A DNA stretch of 64,000 nt from Tillandsia leiboldiana (taxonomy: Eukaryota > Streptophyta > Magnoliopsida > Poales > Bromeliaceae), in the NCBI GenBank assembly GCA_029204045.2, contig CM055063.1:36427562-36491561 (forward strand), read 5' to 3'. Below the pieces are notes generated by a model, which had not been told where the DNA came from, ran no database searches, and saw only the letters and a list, made by a program, of their open reading frames with translations. The translations under genes were made by a program, and so were the position numbers. Numbering within the stretch: the first letter of the stretch is position 1; every line of letters begins with the position of its first letter. Below, piece after piece: positions 30,511-42,240 of this stretch.

Positions 30511-32571
30511 ATGGCTCGTACAAGATCGTCGACGAAAAATGCAGGAGCCGATGACGCGGCTCCAGCAACTGCGGAGAATGAAGTAATCCGACAGCAGATA
30601 CGTGAGATGGCCGGACAACTGTCAGCCCTCACAGAGCACGTGCGTCAGCTGACGCAGCAGCAACAGGCCGTGCCTGGGGAGAGCGCCCGGGGCCCGCCAC
30701 CGGAAGCAAGCGCACCCGCGGCGGGACCATCTGGAACGCATGACGAGACGACGGCCGCTCCTCCCCAGACGGCGACCACCGGGGTGTCGACGGATCAACC
30801 GACCGCGCCATGGGCCGTACCCAGCCCATCGGCCTCAGGACCCGTGACGGGCGAAGCCTCCACCCAACGGACGGAACGGGACAGGGTGAGAGCGAACCTG
30901 TCCGAGTTCAAGAAACACGACCCACCCGTATTCAAGGGCGAGACGACCGATCCCTGGGTCGTGGAGAAGTGGGTGGATATAATAGAAAAGCTATTTGAGG
31001 ATTTAATGATGGAGGAACATGAAAGAGTTCCCCTGGCGGTTCATTGTCTCGAGGGAAATGCCCGAATATGGTGGAAAACAGTACGCCCGGATTCCACGAA
31101 GGGCGACACCATGCCGACATGGACCGAGTTCAGGGAAAGGCTGTTCAGAGCGTTCTTCTCCAACAGTGTGAAACAGCAAATGGAGGACGATCTGAAGCAT
31201 ATTCGGCAGGGGAGCAGATCCGTCATGGAATATCAACGAGAGTTTGTGAGGCTGGCAAACTGCGTCCCCTTCGTCATAAGGGACGAAGCTCATAAAGCCC
31301 GCCTCTTCGTCGACGGATTACGAAGCAACATCTTCGAGGTGGTGCAAGCAGCGGACCTTCACACCTTTCAGAAGGTGGTGGATAGAGCTACCATTGTGGA
31401 GCGCGGCTTCGCAGTGACGCGCGCGCGGCGAGAGGACACGCATTTCAACAGAGATAAGAAGCGTCCGCAATCTTCCACAGGAGGGGGACCACCCAGCGGG
31501 AGTCGGCCCCCTAAACACCCAAAGTCGCACCACGGGGCCAGGAGCGCACCGGCAGGCAGTCAAAGACCAGGGGACAGACCCTGTGTTATCTGCAATGGAG
31601 CCCACAAAGTTACTGAGTGCGCGAAGAGGCACGACCACTGCTTCCGTTGTGGCAAGCAGGGCCACTTCCGTCATAACTGCCCCACAAACCCGGGACCCGC
31701 CTCGTCCGCGGCCTCCGCCCCACCGCCGCAACAGTCAGGGAGGGGAAGGATTCCCTCGGGACCCGCGGCGCGCCCTCCGCCCACCCGACAGGAGGGGGAG
31801 ACGCGTCCGCAATCAGGAGGGAGGATCTACTCGATGACCTACCAAGGGGCAGACCCACCGGAGGATGTCGTGGCAGGTACTGCTCTAATCTCAGACTCTC
31901 GAGCTAGAACACTATTCGACACTGGGGCATCACACTCCTTTGTATCTAGTACTTTTGCCTATACTCATGACTTGGGAATGAAACCCCTATGTCATTCCCT
32001 CACCGTCCGGACTCCCGGGGGGCCTATTGAGGCCGTCAACTATGTGCCTTCCTGCCCAATAAGGTTGGGAAGGTTAGACTGCCCCGGAGACCTGGTGGTC
32101 ATTCCACTGAAGGAATTCGACGTAGTTCTGGGAATGGACTGGCTTACCAACTACCAGGCGGAGATTGACTGCGACAAACGTCAAGTGCGTCTGCGGGAAC
32201 CGAGATTTCCGGAAAACATATACCTCGCGTGTAAGAGTACCTTCTTTTCGACCATCATCACCGCAACCCGGGCAAGGAGAATGATGGAGAGTGGATGCGT
32301 GGCGTACTTAGCCTTTGTGGATCTGGCGACCCGACCCACCTCCTCACTTTCCGACATTGCGGTGGTAAGGGACTTCCCGGATGTTTTTCCGTCCGAACTT
32401 CCGGGGATGCCACCTGGACGCGAGGTCGACTTCACTATCGAGCTAATTCCGGGGACAAAACCCATCACGAAGGCGCCATACAGAATGGCTTTCGCCGAAC
32501 TAAAGGAATTGAAGGCGCAGCTTGAGGACCTTCTGGACAAGGGGTTCATCCGACCGAGTGTGTCGCCGTGA
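30511..32571 (+). CDS. D gag-protease with N-terminal stub of RT
   Basis: The start ATG at 30511 is chosen over the in-frame ATG at 30478 because E3 begins with the same MARTRSST. Residues 15-60 form a Leu/Gln-rich helix. Then comes a Pro/Ala/Thr linker, the gag core (FEGETTDPWVVEKW-like block, WWKTV), and a zinc knuckle CFRCGKQGHFRHNC near residue 385 that would bind genomic RNA. An aspartic protease follows with LFDTGASHSF near 472 and VLGMDWL near 535. The frame runs into the RT stub ending GFIRPSVSP and stops at TGA 32569-32571, created by an internal deletion. Cytoplasmic particle protein and its processing enzyme. No frameshift before the deletion. Confidence 0.85.
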   Translation: MARTRSSTKNAGADDAAPATAENEVIRQQIREMAGQLSALTEHVRQLTQQQQAVPGESARGPPPEASAPAAGPSGTHDETTAAPPQTATTGVSTDQPTAPWAVPSPSASGPVTGEASTQRTERDRVRANLSEFKKHDPPVFKGETTDPWVVEKWVDIIEKLFEDLMMEEHERVPLAVHCLEGNARIWWKTVRPDSTKGDTMPTWTEFRERLFRAFFSNSVKQQMEDDLKHIRQGSRSVMEYQREFVRLANCVPFVIRDEAHKARLFVDGLRSNIFEVVQAADLHTFQKVVDRATIVERGFAVTRARREDTHFNRDKKRPQSSTGGGPPSGSRPPKHPKSHHGARSAPAGSQRPGDRPCVICNGAHKVTECAKRHDHCFRCGKQGHFRHNCPTNPGPASSAASAPPPQQSGRGRIPSGPAARPPPTRQEGETRPQSGGRIYSMTYQGADPPEDVVAGTALISDSRARTLFDTGASHSFVSSTFAYTHDLGMKPLCHSLTVRTPGGPIEAVNYVPSCPIRLGRLDCPGDLVVIPLKEFDVVLGMDWLTNYQAEIDCDKRQVRLREPRFPENIYLACKSTFFSTIITATRARRMMESGCVAYLAFVDLATRPTSSLSDIAVVRDFPDVFPSELPGMPPGREVDFTIELIPGTKPITKAPYRMAFAELKELKAQLEDLLDKGFIRPSVSP

Positions 32572-34873
32572 GGAGCACCTCCGGGTGGTCCTCCAGACCC
32601 TAAGGGATCAAAAGCTGTATGCCAAACTCAAAAAGTGTGAGTTTTGGCTCCGTGAGGTTGATTTTCTGGGACATATTGTCTCCGCCACGGGAATTGCGGT
32701 GGATCCAAGGAAGATAGAATCGGTGACCGACTGGGCTCGCCCGACCACGGTGACGGAAATCCGAAGCTTCCTCGGGCTAGCAGGATACTACCGACGCTTT
32801 GTGGAAGGCTTTTCAAAGATAGCCACTCCCCTTACTCGACTAACCCGGAAAGGGGAGAAGTTCGTCTGGACGGATCAATGCCAGAAGAGCTTCGAGGAGC
32901 TCAAGGACAGACTCACGCGGGCATCGGTACTCACATTGTCACAGCCCGGTGAGGATTACGAGATCTACTGTGACGCGTCCCGAAGTGGACTAGGAAGCGT
33001 GTTGATGCAACAAGGGAAAGTCATCGCATACGCGTCAAGACAGCTCAAAGATTATGAGCGGAACTATCCTACACACGACTTGGAACTCGCGGCAGTCGTG
33101 TTTGCGTTGAAGCTCTGGAGGCACTACCTCTATGGGGCACACTGTAAGGTGTACTCCGACCACCAGAGCCTCAAATATTTGTTTACGCAAAAGGAGTTAA
33201 ACTTGCGGCAACGGAGGTGGCTGGAACTACTGAAGGACTACGATTTGTCCATCCATTACCACCCCGGAAAAGCAAACGTGGTGGCCGATGCCTTGAGCCG
33301 GAAGGGACAGGCGGGGGAGACTACACTGTGCACCCTTACCCAACAGGATCGGCTAATTGCACAATTCTCGCAACTGAGACTGGAGATGGTGCTAGCAGGA
33401 GCAGTTGCGAAATTTATGTCCTTGGAGATCAAGCCTACGCTGATAGGGAGGATCGCAGAAGGCCAAGCGACGAACCCACAATTACAGCAAGTGCGGGACA
33501 GGTTATCCTCGGAACTAGGTGGGGATTTTGTGATCGGCGTCGACGACGTGTTGAGGTTCCGGGGACGAGTCTGCGTACCTGACGTGCCGGAACTAAGGAG
33601 AGAAATTCTGGCAGAAGCGCATAACGCCCCCTACACTGCGCATCCTGGAGGTACAAAAATGTACAGAGACCTAAGACAGACCTTCTGGTGGCCTAAACTA
33701 AAGAACGATGTGGCGCACTTCGTGGCACGATGTTTGGTGTGCCAACAGGTGAAGGCGGAACACCAACGACCGGCGGGAAAACTACAACCATTGCCCATAC
33801 CGGAGTGGAAATGGGAACAGATCACCATGGATTTTGTGATCGATTTTCCGCGATCGCAACAAGGACACGACGCAATATGGGTCATCGTGGACCGTCTGAC
33901 GAAATCGGCCCACTTCTTACCGATTCACATGACGTGGACTAGGGATCGGCTGGCGCACACCTATATCGACGAGGTGGTGAGGTTGCACGGAGTGCCATCA
34001 TCCATAACCTCGGACAGGGACACGCGCTTCGTGTCAAACTTTTGGCGGAGTCTGCAGCAGGCGTTGGGGACCAAGTTGCAGTTTAGCACGGCTTTTCACC
34101 CACAGACGGACGGGCAATCGGAGCGAGTGATCCAGATTCTTGAGGATATGCTTCGAGCTTGTGTGCTAAGCCTGGGGGAGGGGTGGTCGCGTTACCTACC
34201 CCTCGTGGAATTTGCTTACAATAATAGCTATCAGGCTAGTATACGGATGGCCCTGTACGAAGCCTTGTACGGACGCCGGTGTCGATCGCCCATTTGCTGG
34301 GACAATTTGGGAGAACGGAAACTCTTGGGGCCAGACCTCGTAGAGGAAACGGAAACAAAGGTGCGCCTTATCAGGCAGCGGTTGCTGACCGCCCAGAGCC
34401 GGCAGAAAAGTTACGCGGACCGAAGGCGACGGGAACTGGAATTCTCGGTAGGGGATCATGTGTTGCTACGCGTGTCACCGTCTAAGGGGACGAGACGGTT
34501 TGGCATAAGAGGGAAATTAAGCCCATGGTATGTGGGACCGTTCAAAATCTTGGAGCGCGTGGGGCTAGTGGCGTACCGGTTGGCCTTACCACCAAATCTT
34601 GAACGGGTGCATAACGTGTTCCACGTTTCGATGCTCCGAAAATACTTATCTGATCCGTCGCACGTCCTCGACGCCTCGGCCGTTGAGCTGCGGGAAGACT
34701 TGAGCTTCGAAGAAACGCCGATGCGGATCTTGGCAAGAGAAGAAAAGAACCTTCGGAACCGGACGATCCCCTACGTAAAGGTGCAATGGAGTAACCACGA
34801 GGAGCGCGAGGCGACGTGGGAACTTGAAACAAAAATGAGAGAGTGTTACCCGGAGTTATTTAGTGAGGAGTGA
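32572..34873 (+). pseudogene. D pol remainder: RT thumb, RNase H, integrase, chromodomain
   Basis: The frame begins after the deletion with HLRVVLQTLRDQKLYAKLKK; the upstream ATG at 32522 lies in a different frame of RT DNA and is not a real start. Visible in order: FLGHIVS and EIRSFLGLAGYYRRF (RT thumb), YEIYCDASRSGLGSVL and DHQSLKYLFT (RNase H), the HHCC zinc domain of integrase (HPGGTKMY to CLVCQQ), the DDE core (MDFVIDF, SDRDTRF, SERVIQILEDM), the GPF block, and a C-terminal chromodomain (ILAREEKNLRN, YVKVQW, EATWE). The chromodomain marks a chromovirus of Tekay/Del type. Compared with E3, about 155 residues are missing, including the catalytic FIDD motif, so the polyprotein cannot polymerise DNA. 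Confidence 0.85.
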
Positions 34874-34877
34874 GATT

Positions 34878-34915
34878 AAGTTTCGAGGATGAAACTTCTT
34901 TTAAGAGGTAAGTGG
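34878..34915 (+). other. D 3' end block and polypurine tract
   Basis: AGTTTCGAGGATGAAACTT lies just after the pol stop. TTAAGAGGTAAGTGG directly before the LTR start at 34916 is the presumed plus-strand primer. Confidence 0.75.
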
Positions 34916-37900
34916 TGTAATATCATAGATTTTGTGACACTTAATACCTCCTGCTAATAAAGTTTTCGTTTAATATAATTAACGTAACGGGTTTACTTAA
35001 GTCATTAATTCGGAGGTGCGGATATTTTTCTGCGATAGAGCTCGGAAAACGGAGAATGGCAGTGCGACCGGATCCGGATTCTGACTTACGGAACTCCCGG
35101 AAAGGGGTAGAAAGTGATCGCAATGGCCAGGGATGCATCGAAATCCGCATAAGTGATTTGGCACGCTTTCCGAGGAAAAAGGAGAGAATTATCTTTAAGG
35201 AATTATCCTGAAGAATCTAAAATGCGGAATTAATTAATTGGAGAATTAATTAATTGGGGAATTAATTAATTAAGGAATTAATTAATTGGGAATTTTAAAT
35301 ACCCAAAGTGGTTATGTCGTACGAAAAGATATTTTGTTATCTTCTCCCGAAAGAAAGACGAAACCCTAACCGAAGGAAACAAGAAGAAAGGCGAAACCCT
35401 AATCGAAAGAGAACGGCGGAGAAGAAGGTGAAAGCTAAAGGATCCAAACCCTCCCGACGAACGCGCCAAAACCGGGAGCGAGAACGGATAGCCGTCTCCT
35501 ACGATTAGAGGTAAACTAATTTTATTTTGGTATAGTTTCGCTCGGTTTTTTTGGTATCGGTCTTTCATGAGGTCTAGGAATAGCCGTTTGCTACCCAACG
35601 TGTCGCGCCGTGAAGCCCTAGGGCGTCGCCGCGCGACCGTAATGCGCGCCGCGCGGGGACGGTGCCCGCGCGGCCGCGGCTAGAGCCGCGCGGGATCGAG
35701 CTCCCCGCGTGGCCGCGGCTAGGGTAAACGCCGCGCGGGGCGTCGCGCGGGGCCATGCCCACGCGGCAGCCGCGGCGCGGGGCGCGTGCCCGAGCGGCGG
35801 CGGCGCGTGCCGCGCGGGGCGGGTGCCCGCGTGGCGGCGACATCGCACGCCGCGCGGGGCCATGCCCGCGCGGCGGCCGCGGCGCGTGCCGCGCGGGGTG
35901 GGTGCCCGTGCGGCGGCGACATCGCACGCCGCGCGGGGCCATGCCCGCGCGGCGGCCGCGACGCGTGCTGCGCGCGGCGGGTGCCCGCGCGGCGGCGGCT
36001 TCGCATGCCGCGCGGGGCCATGCCCGTGCCGCGGCCGCGGCACGTGCCGCGCGGGGCCATGAACGCGCGGCGGCCGCGGTGCGTGCCGCGCGGCGGCGGC
36101 GTCGCACGCCGCGCGGGGCCATGCCCGCGAGGCGGCCGCGGCGCGAGGCGGGTGCCCGCGCGGCGGCGGCATCGCACGCCGCGCGTGGCCATGCCCGCGC
36201 GGCGGCCGCGGCGCGTGTCGCGCGGGGCGGGTGCCCGCGCGGCGGCGGCGTCGCACGCCGCGCGCGGCCATGCCCGCGCGGCGGCCGCGGCGCGTGCCGC
36301 GCGAGGCGGGTGCCCGCGCGGCGGCGGCGTCACACGCCGCGCGGGGCCATGCCCGTGCGGCGGCCGCGGCGCGTGCCGCGCGGGGCGGTTGCCCGAGCTG
36401 CGGCGGCGTCGCACGCCGCGCGGGGCCATGCCCGCGCGGCGGCCGCGGCGCGTGCCGCGCGGGGCGGGTGCCCGCGCGGCGGCGGCGTCGCATGCCGCGC
36501 GGGGCCATGCCCGCGCGGCGGACGCGGCGCGTGCCGCGCGGGGCGGGTGCCCGCGAGGCGCTGGCATTGCATGCTCCACGGGGCCTTGCCCGCGCGGCTG
36601 CAGCTCGGGCCACGCGGGCGGGTGCCCGCGCGGCGGCGGCGGTTGCGGCACGCGGGGTTGGTGCCCGCTCGGCCGCGGCGGTTACCGCGCGGGTCCGGTG
36701 CCCGCGCGGCCGCGGTTTGCGCCATGCGAGGCCGAGGTCCGCACGACCGCGGAAGGTGCCCCGCGGGGTTGGTGCCCGTGCGGCCGCGGCTTGCACCGCG
36801 CGGAGCTAGGGCCTGCACGGTCACGGCAAACGCCGCGCGGGGCTGGTGCCCGCGCGGCCGTACGACCCGTGACACCGCGGGGGCGGCCGCGTCGCTCGAC
36901 GCGCACGGGCGCCACCGCCGGGTCAAGTTGTCCATAGTGTTTTGAGTTGTTTGGGCTCGGTTTATCCACTACTATATTGTTGATCTGACCTTGGCTCTTT
37001 TGGGGACTACTTCTAAGTCCGGGCGTCAACAGAGAGCAAGGTTCAGTCTCCGGAATACGTGTTTCGCATAATCAAGGTGGGTAGGTGTTGTTTATTACCG
37101 GTGAGGTGTCATTTCCGAATACTCGTAGTGATAAAGTAGATATGGTTATAATTTGACTAACCCCCTAGCATGTGAATCCCTTTACTATTTCAATCAAACG
37201 GCTGCGGTCGCAGGTGCGTTATACTGTTCTGGTTATAGCGGCTGATGTCACAAGGCATTAAAATTACTCATATTGCTTACACGCACACCGGCAGTTTGGC
37301 CACTGCAGAGGGTGTATTTTTCCGGAAAGATGGTAAGTCATTTACCCGTGTACCCCACAAGGGGAGGTTAGTGGGGACCCCTCAAGGGGAGGCGGCTGCT
37401 ACTTGGGCAGTCGAGGGGTTGGAGGCACCAAGAAGATGAGTACGGTATTGGGGTTGGTGCCCAAAATATTATGAAAGTTGGGGTAGGTGCCCATCGGGAC
37501 TTTCAACAGGGATTTGGCGATAGATGAGGGGGAGGGGAAAAGTAAATGCTCCGGTGATTCGGTGTGTTCATTCTATTATTGCGTTTACTTGCATATTTTC
37601 TACTTTATCAGTCACTGACAACCCACACTGTGACAGGTTCGAGTAGGGGTGGAATTCGGGATGACGGTGAGGCATCAGTTTAGAGGACACTAGCCAAGAG
37701 GGCTAGTAAAATGATACTTTAATTTAGTTATCTTTGGTTATGGCATAACTATGTTTAGTTGAACTGTGTTTCATATACCGTGGCTTCTGATGGATGTTGG
37801 GTGGAGGACTTTCTGATAGTTTACTGGTGAATGATAGGATGTGTAATTGTGGCTTGTTTTCAAATACAAACCGGTTTCAAAGATGTTTTCAAAGCAAGTG

Positions 37901-38244
37901 TCGTGTGGGCACCGATTTTAAAACCCGTGGATTTATCCTTTCAAGTTAATGGCCGCACAAAGAGTTTGCGAAAACGATTTGAAAAACTGGGTGTCGTGTG
38001 GGCACCGATTTTCAAAACCCATGGGTTTATGCTATAGACTGTATGAGTTAGCGGTGATGGTTTGATATACCCTCTCCTCGTTGCATGTCATGATTGGAAT
38101 GGTTAAAGTATTGGACTTGTTGGTGACGCCGTGCATATACAAAGTAGACTCCGCCCGTTTGGGGAGTGAATTTGTATATGCGGCGGGTCTGATACGCACC
38201 GGAGGCAAGGTTCATGTAATTATTTAAGAAAAACAAAATGGGTA
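34916..38244 (+). repeat. D 3' LTR, missing its last 45 bp
   Basis: It follows the 5' LTR to AAAATGGGTA at 38244 and then switches to unrelated DNA, so the terminal GGGGCGTGACA is lost. It is about 400 bp longer than the same part of the 5' LTR, all of it in the GC-rich minisatellite. Hairpins at 37285-37315, 37898-37912, 37990-38006 and 38128-38184. Confidence 0.9.
35605..36925 (+). repeat. Expanded GC-rich minisatellite of D 3' LTR
   Basis: The same 78-80 bp unit as at 28030-28935 but with roughly twice as many complete copies (GGCCATG words near 35752, 35857, 35937, 36015, 36117, 36186, 36267, 36345, 36424, 36503). Some units are shortened. No coding capacity inferred. Confidence 0.85.
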
Positions 38245-39400
38245 TAACCCGCAAATCCATCTCCCCCACTCAAGGTATCCGCCACTACCGTGGCTTGTTG
38301 GGGTGATACCGGGTGCCCAACAATAATCCAACAGTAACTCCACAGCCGCCAAGGGAGTTATCACTATAACCCGCAAATCCATCTCCCATCACTGACGATG
38401 CTAAAATCGGCGCTGGTATCAGTCTAATCATCCATTCGTCAAGCTCTGCTGGCACTGCCCAGTCCAAGAAGCTCCTCGTCTCAACAATAAATGTCGATCT
38501 CGGCCAATCCTCGAATAGCATCCATTTGGCCGGATTCCCCCGCTGCTCCTACGGCTAGAATAATGTGGCCCAAGACGGTATGTTCCCGAAGCCAAAAATT
38601 GCACCTCAACAACTTGGCATACAGCTTTTCCCCCACAGACATTATAGCACCATCCACAAGTGCTCCACATGCTCCAAGTCACTCGGGAAGTAAGTCGAAA
38701 TATCAAGATGAAGATTGCTACCAATCCGTCCAAGTACAGCTGGAACCTACAATTCCTCAAATCATAAAGGCGGTAGGGCATTAGTTAATCCAATTGGCCT
38801 CACTGTGAGCTCATAATGCCCCTACCGGGTCCAGAACGCCGTCTTGGCAAAATACGTAGGTATATAATTCCAAATAAGTACAGGCAGCACAGACAAACAA
38901 CTGCCGGAGTATGACTCCATCAAAAGGTTCTAAATAAAGCCCGGACGTGCCTGCACTCAAGCCACAGTAAAACCTCACTGTCGTGTATCACTGACGTGGC
39001 ACTGGGTCAAACAGACCACTCGATCCATCAGATCCTGCGACTACGCCATCAGCTCTCTCAGCTCTATTGGCGATATCCAATAAGGTGTTGTCGAGGTTGG
39101 CGCGGTTCCCAAAACCACGTCAATCTCAATCTCTAACTCCCTAACCGGCGGCATCATCATCAACTCAGTGGAACTCACACCCGGGATCTTACGGGCAACA
39201 GGGATATCCTTGAGTCCCGGTGCCGCCGTAAGCACCTCTTACATTGTCATTGCAACCTGTGCGCTCTAACTGTCTCAACCAGCAAGCCTCCTCTTGTCTG
39301 CCTCATAGAAAATCAAAGTCCTCTCTCTCCGCAGTCAAACATCCTGTGGCACTGTGCTAACCAATTTCAAGCACAGGGTCAAAACACCGAACTGCGACAA
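38245..39400 (-). pseudogene. B-like RT fragment, left half
   Basis: It aligns in the same orientation with 21380-22400 of element B. The minus frame at 39235-39041 reads PPVRELEIEIDVVLGTAPTS then YWISPIELRELMA, the segment before RT fingers. It has stops and frameshifts. AACCCGCAAATCCATCTCCC occurs twice (38247, 38378), a 131-bp partial duplication. It is cut at 39400 by E3 and resumes at 48224. Confidence 0.7.
39396..39400. repeat. Target-site duplication GACAA of E3
   Basis: GACAA stands before TGTCACG at 39401 and again at 48224-48228 after the terminal ACA. Both flanks align with consecutive B sequence near 22400. Confidence 0.95.
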
Positions 39401-42200
39401 TGTCACGCCCCCGGGGGTTTTTGAGTCTATTTAAGCGGAAAATCGTGTGTATTTTTTTTTCTTTTAACAAGGTAATTTAAACCTCATCCCCGGTGCGTGC
39501 CAGACCGCCACATACACAAATTCTCCCTGTCCGCGGACAGAGTCTCCTTTGTATATGCACGGCGTCTCACTTACAACAACATACTTCAAACACCAACCAT
39601 CAACCATACAATAGACATTCAACATCAAGCGGAATAATAAAGCGGCATCAATGTTTTAGAAAGGATAAAACCAGCAGTTGCAAAACCCGTGCCCACACGA
39701 CACTTCGTTTTGAGAAAACCTTTTCGAAGTCATTTGGTTTATCATGAAAACATGCCGCATACAAAAACATCACCAAAAGAACCAAACTATAAACGTACAA
39801 CTCATCCACAGTGCTAAATAATACATGTCCACGATTATTACTACCCACAAGCAAATTAACTAAATGCGTAAAAGAAATGAGATAATGATAATAACCAAGT
39901 GTCCTGACTACGGCCCTCGTGACGCAGTCTCGACAAACTCCCGGCTAACGCCTCTCGTAGCGCCTGTCACGGAGTGGGTAATGTCAGTGACAAACAAAGT
40001 AGATGTCTAATAACAATAAGGAATAAGGAGCAAACCGGAAACACCAAAACCATTTCGCTACAACCCTACACATGTTAAGCTGGGCACCAACCCCAGAATT
40101 ATCAATTAAATTGGGCACCAACCCCAGATTATCTGTCGGAGAGACTAAAGTCTCCCCTCGTGCACAAGTACCTACTTTGATGCATTTACCCCTTCCACGG
40201 TGCTGGTGTGCTATTCCCAGCGGGCGCGAAGGGGTCCTCACGGCACCCACACTTTTGTGAGGAACACGGGTCATACAAGACCACTCTTCCGGAAAAGTAC
40301 ACCCATGCGGAGGCCAATCCGCCTGTGTACGTGCAGCATCCCAAAACAGATTTGCCGAGATCGGCGTGTCATGAACAATGCGACCGCAGCCGCTTCAATT
40401 GTTAGATAAAAACACGATTATGCGAAAGGTTAAACTGTCCATCTACTTTGTTAGATAAATTGAGAGCACTTTAATGACGATAGATGCACTTACTGCACTG
40501 GCTGTATTTACAGCAACCGTACCCACCTATTTGGAGAGAGATCGGAACACCCGAATCTTTCGCGCACCCCCGCTGCGCGTCTGGACCTAAAGAAAGTCCG
40601 CAAGGATAACTACAGTCAAAAGCGTGTACTAACATTCGAAAACACAAGACCCAATTTACTCTTTTTGACGGAAAAGTCCAACATCGTCCGGGTTGACGAA
40701 AGCCGGAAATCCAACAAAACTCAATCCTCAGCCAGTAGCCCACTCGGGACGTCAACGGTCCAGCCGAGAAGCCCCGACGACGAAGACGATGAGAAAAAGG
40801 GACCCGACGGCGCGCCCCCGACGATTTTGTTGAGGCGCGGAGCGTCGGCGAAATCGGCACCCAACATAATAAAATAATGACCAAGAAGGTCCCAAGTGGC
40901 CATGCCAAGAAAGCCACGGAAATAACGATCCCAACGGCGAAAACGGCGCTCAAAACGGTGGAAAAACGGGCGAAAACGGAGCAAATGAACTTCGGGCTGT
41001 CGGTTGGTGCACGGGGGCAACCGTGCACCGGGTTCACGGCGTCAGGCGGCAGCGGCATGCGCCGGGTGCACGCAGGAGGCGTGCACCGCGCATCTCGGGC
41101 CGGGCCGGTGCACGACCCGAGCGTGCACCGGGTCCTTGCCATACGGCCGCAAGCGCGTGCGCCGGGTGCACGCATGAGGCGTGCACCGCGCGCCTTGGGC
41201 CGGGCCGGTGCACGAAACCGTGCACCGGGTCTGGTGCTTCCGACGCTGCGGCATGCACCGGGTGCACGCCTGGACCCGTGGACCGTGCTGTACGGACAAG
41301 CACAGTAAACCCTAATTTCGCGGTTTCTTCGCCGTCTTCGCTCCCGTGCGACTCCGACGAAGACCCCGCGACCTTGGTAACGACGGCGGCGGCCTCCCGT
41401 TTAACAACGGCGGCGGCGGCCTCCCGTTAACCCACTACGTTACAACGAAACATCCCCAAAAAATTTCCGAATAAATACACGATAATTCTAACGACTAAAC
41501 CAACGATCAACGAACAACCAAAACGTCGATCGGAGGTCCGATAACAAGAACTCGATTAAAAACCACCAAGAACTCAACGAAATAGATGACGGAAAACTCC
41601 CAAATAATTTAAATCAATTATTTTACTAACCGAAGATCGACGGGAAGGTTGTCCGGTCGCGTTCTTGCCTTCGGTTCGGTGTCCGGGAAGATCGGGCTCC
41701 TTCTCTTTCTCCTTTCCCTTTCTTCTGGCTAGGGTTCCGTCTTTTCTTTTTTTTTTCCCCTCTCTCCGATTAGGGTTTTTATTTTCTTTTCTTTTCCTTT
41801 CCGATACCCAGGATCCCTTATATAGTCGTACTTTACCTTTAATTAATTCCTCTTTAATTCGTACGTAAGAGAATTAATTAATTTTCCGTCTGGGATAATT
41901 AATTAACTAATTAATTATCCCCCACGAGATAAACCACCTTATCTCTAACGGGTGCAAGATATTTAGCACGGATTCCGATGCACGACTAATTACCATATCA
42001 CTTTGGGTCCCGTTCAGGGGGTTCCCGATATCGGATTTCAGATCCGATCGCGCCGTCGGCTTTCTTTTTCCGCGCTCTATCGCAGAAAAATACTAGCATC
42101 TCACAATGGCCAACTTCAAGAATTGAATAATTTTATTTCACTTAAAGGCTTAAATGACTATACGTAAGTCAAAAATATTCCGAAAGGCCGGATCACTACA
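39401..42200 (-). repeat. E3 3' LTR, 2800 bp
   Basis: Runs in sense from TGTAGTGATCC (42200) to GGGGGCGTGACA (39401). TATA reads CTATATAAGG on the minus strand (41816-41825). A donor-like G|GTTAGT has its exon end at 41641. A GTGCACCGGG-type GC-rich array lies at about 41000-41290. A second donor-like TAG|GTGGGT has its exon end at 40527. Hairpins lie at 40299-40328, 39966-39991, 39689-39703 and 39507-39563. Confidence 0.9.
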
Positions 42201-42240
42201 CCACTCACACTTTATAAAAAGTTTCGTCCCGAAACTTAAA
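42201..42240 (-). other. E3 polypurine tract and 3' end block
   Basis: On the minus strand GTTTCGGGACGAAAC is followed by AAAGTGTGAGTGG, which abuts the 3' LTR start at 42200. Confidence 0.75.

Larger units (their letters stand above)
27334..38244 (+). mobile_element. Element D, Tekay-like Ty3/gypsy retrotransposon, RT-deleted
   Basis: LTRs start TGTAATATC at 27334 and 34916. Between them are a primer site, gag-protease, a deleted RT, RNase H, integrase with chromodomain, the GTTTCGAGGATGAAAC block and a polypurine tract. It sits inside B's 5' LTR. The last 45 bp of the 3' LTR, the right target duplication and the rest of the B LTR are gone; the sequence switches at 38244 to a B-like pol fragment. 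Confidence 0.9.
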
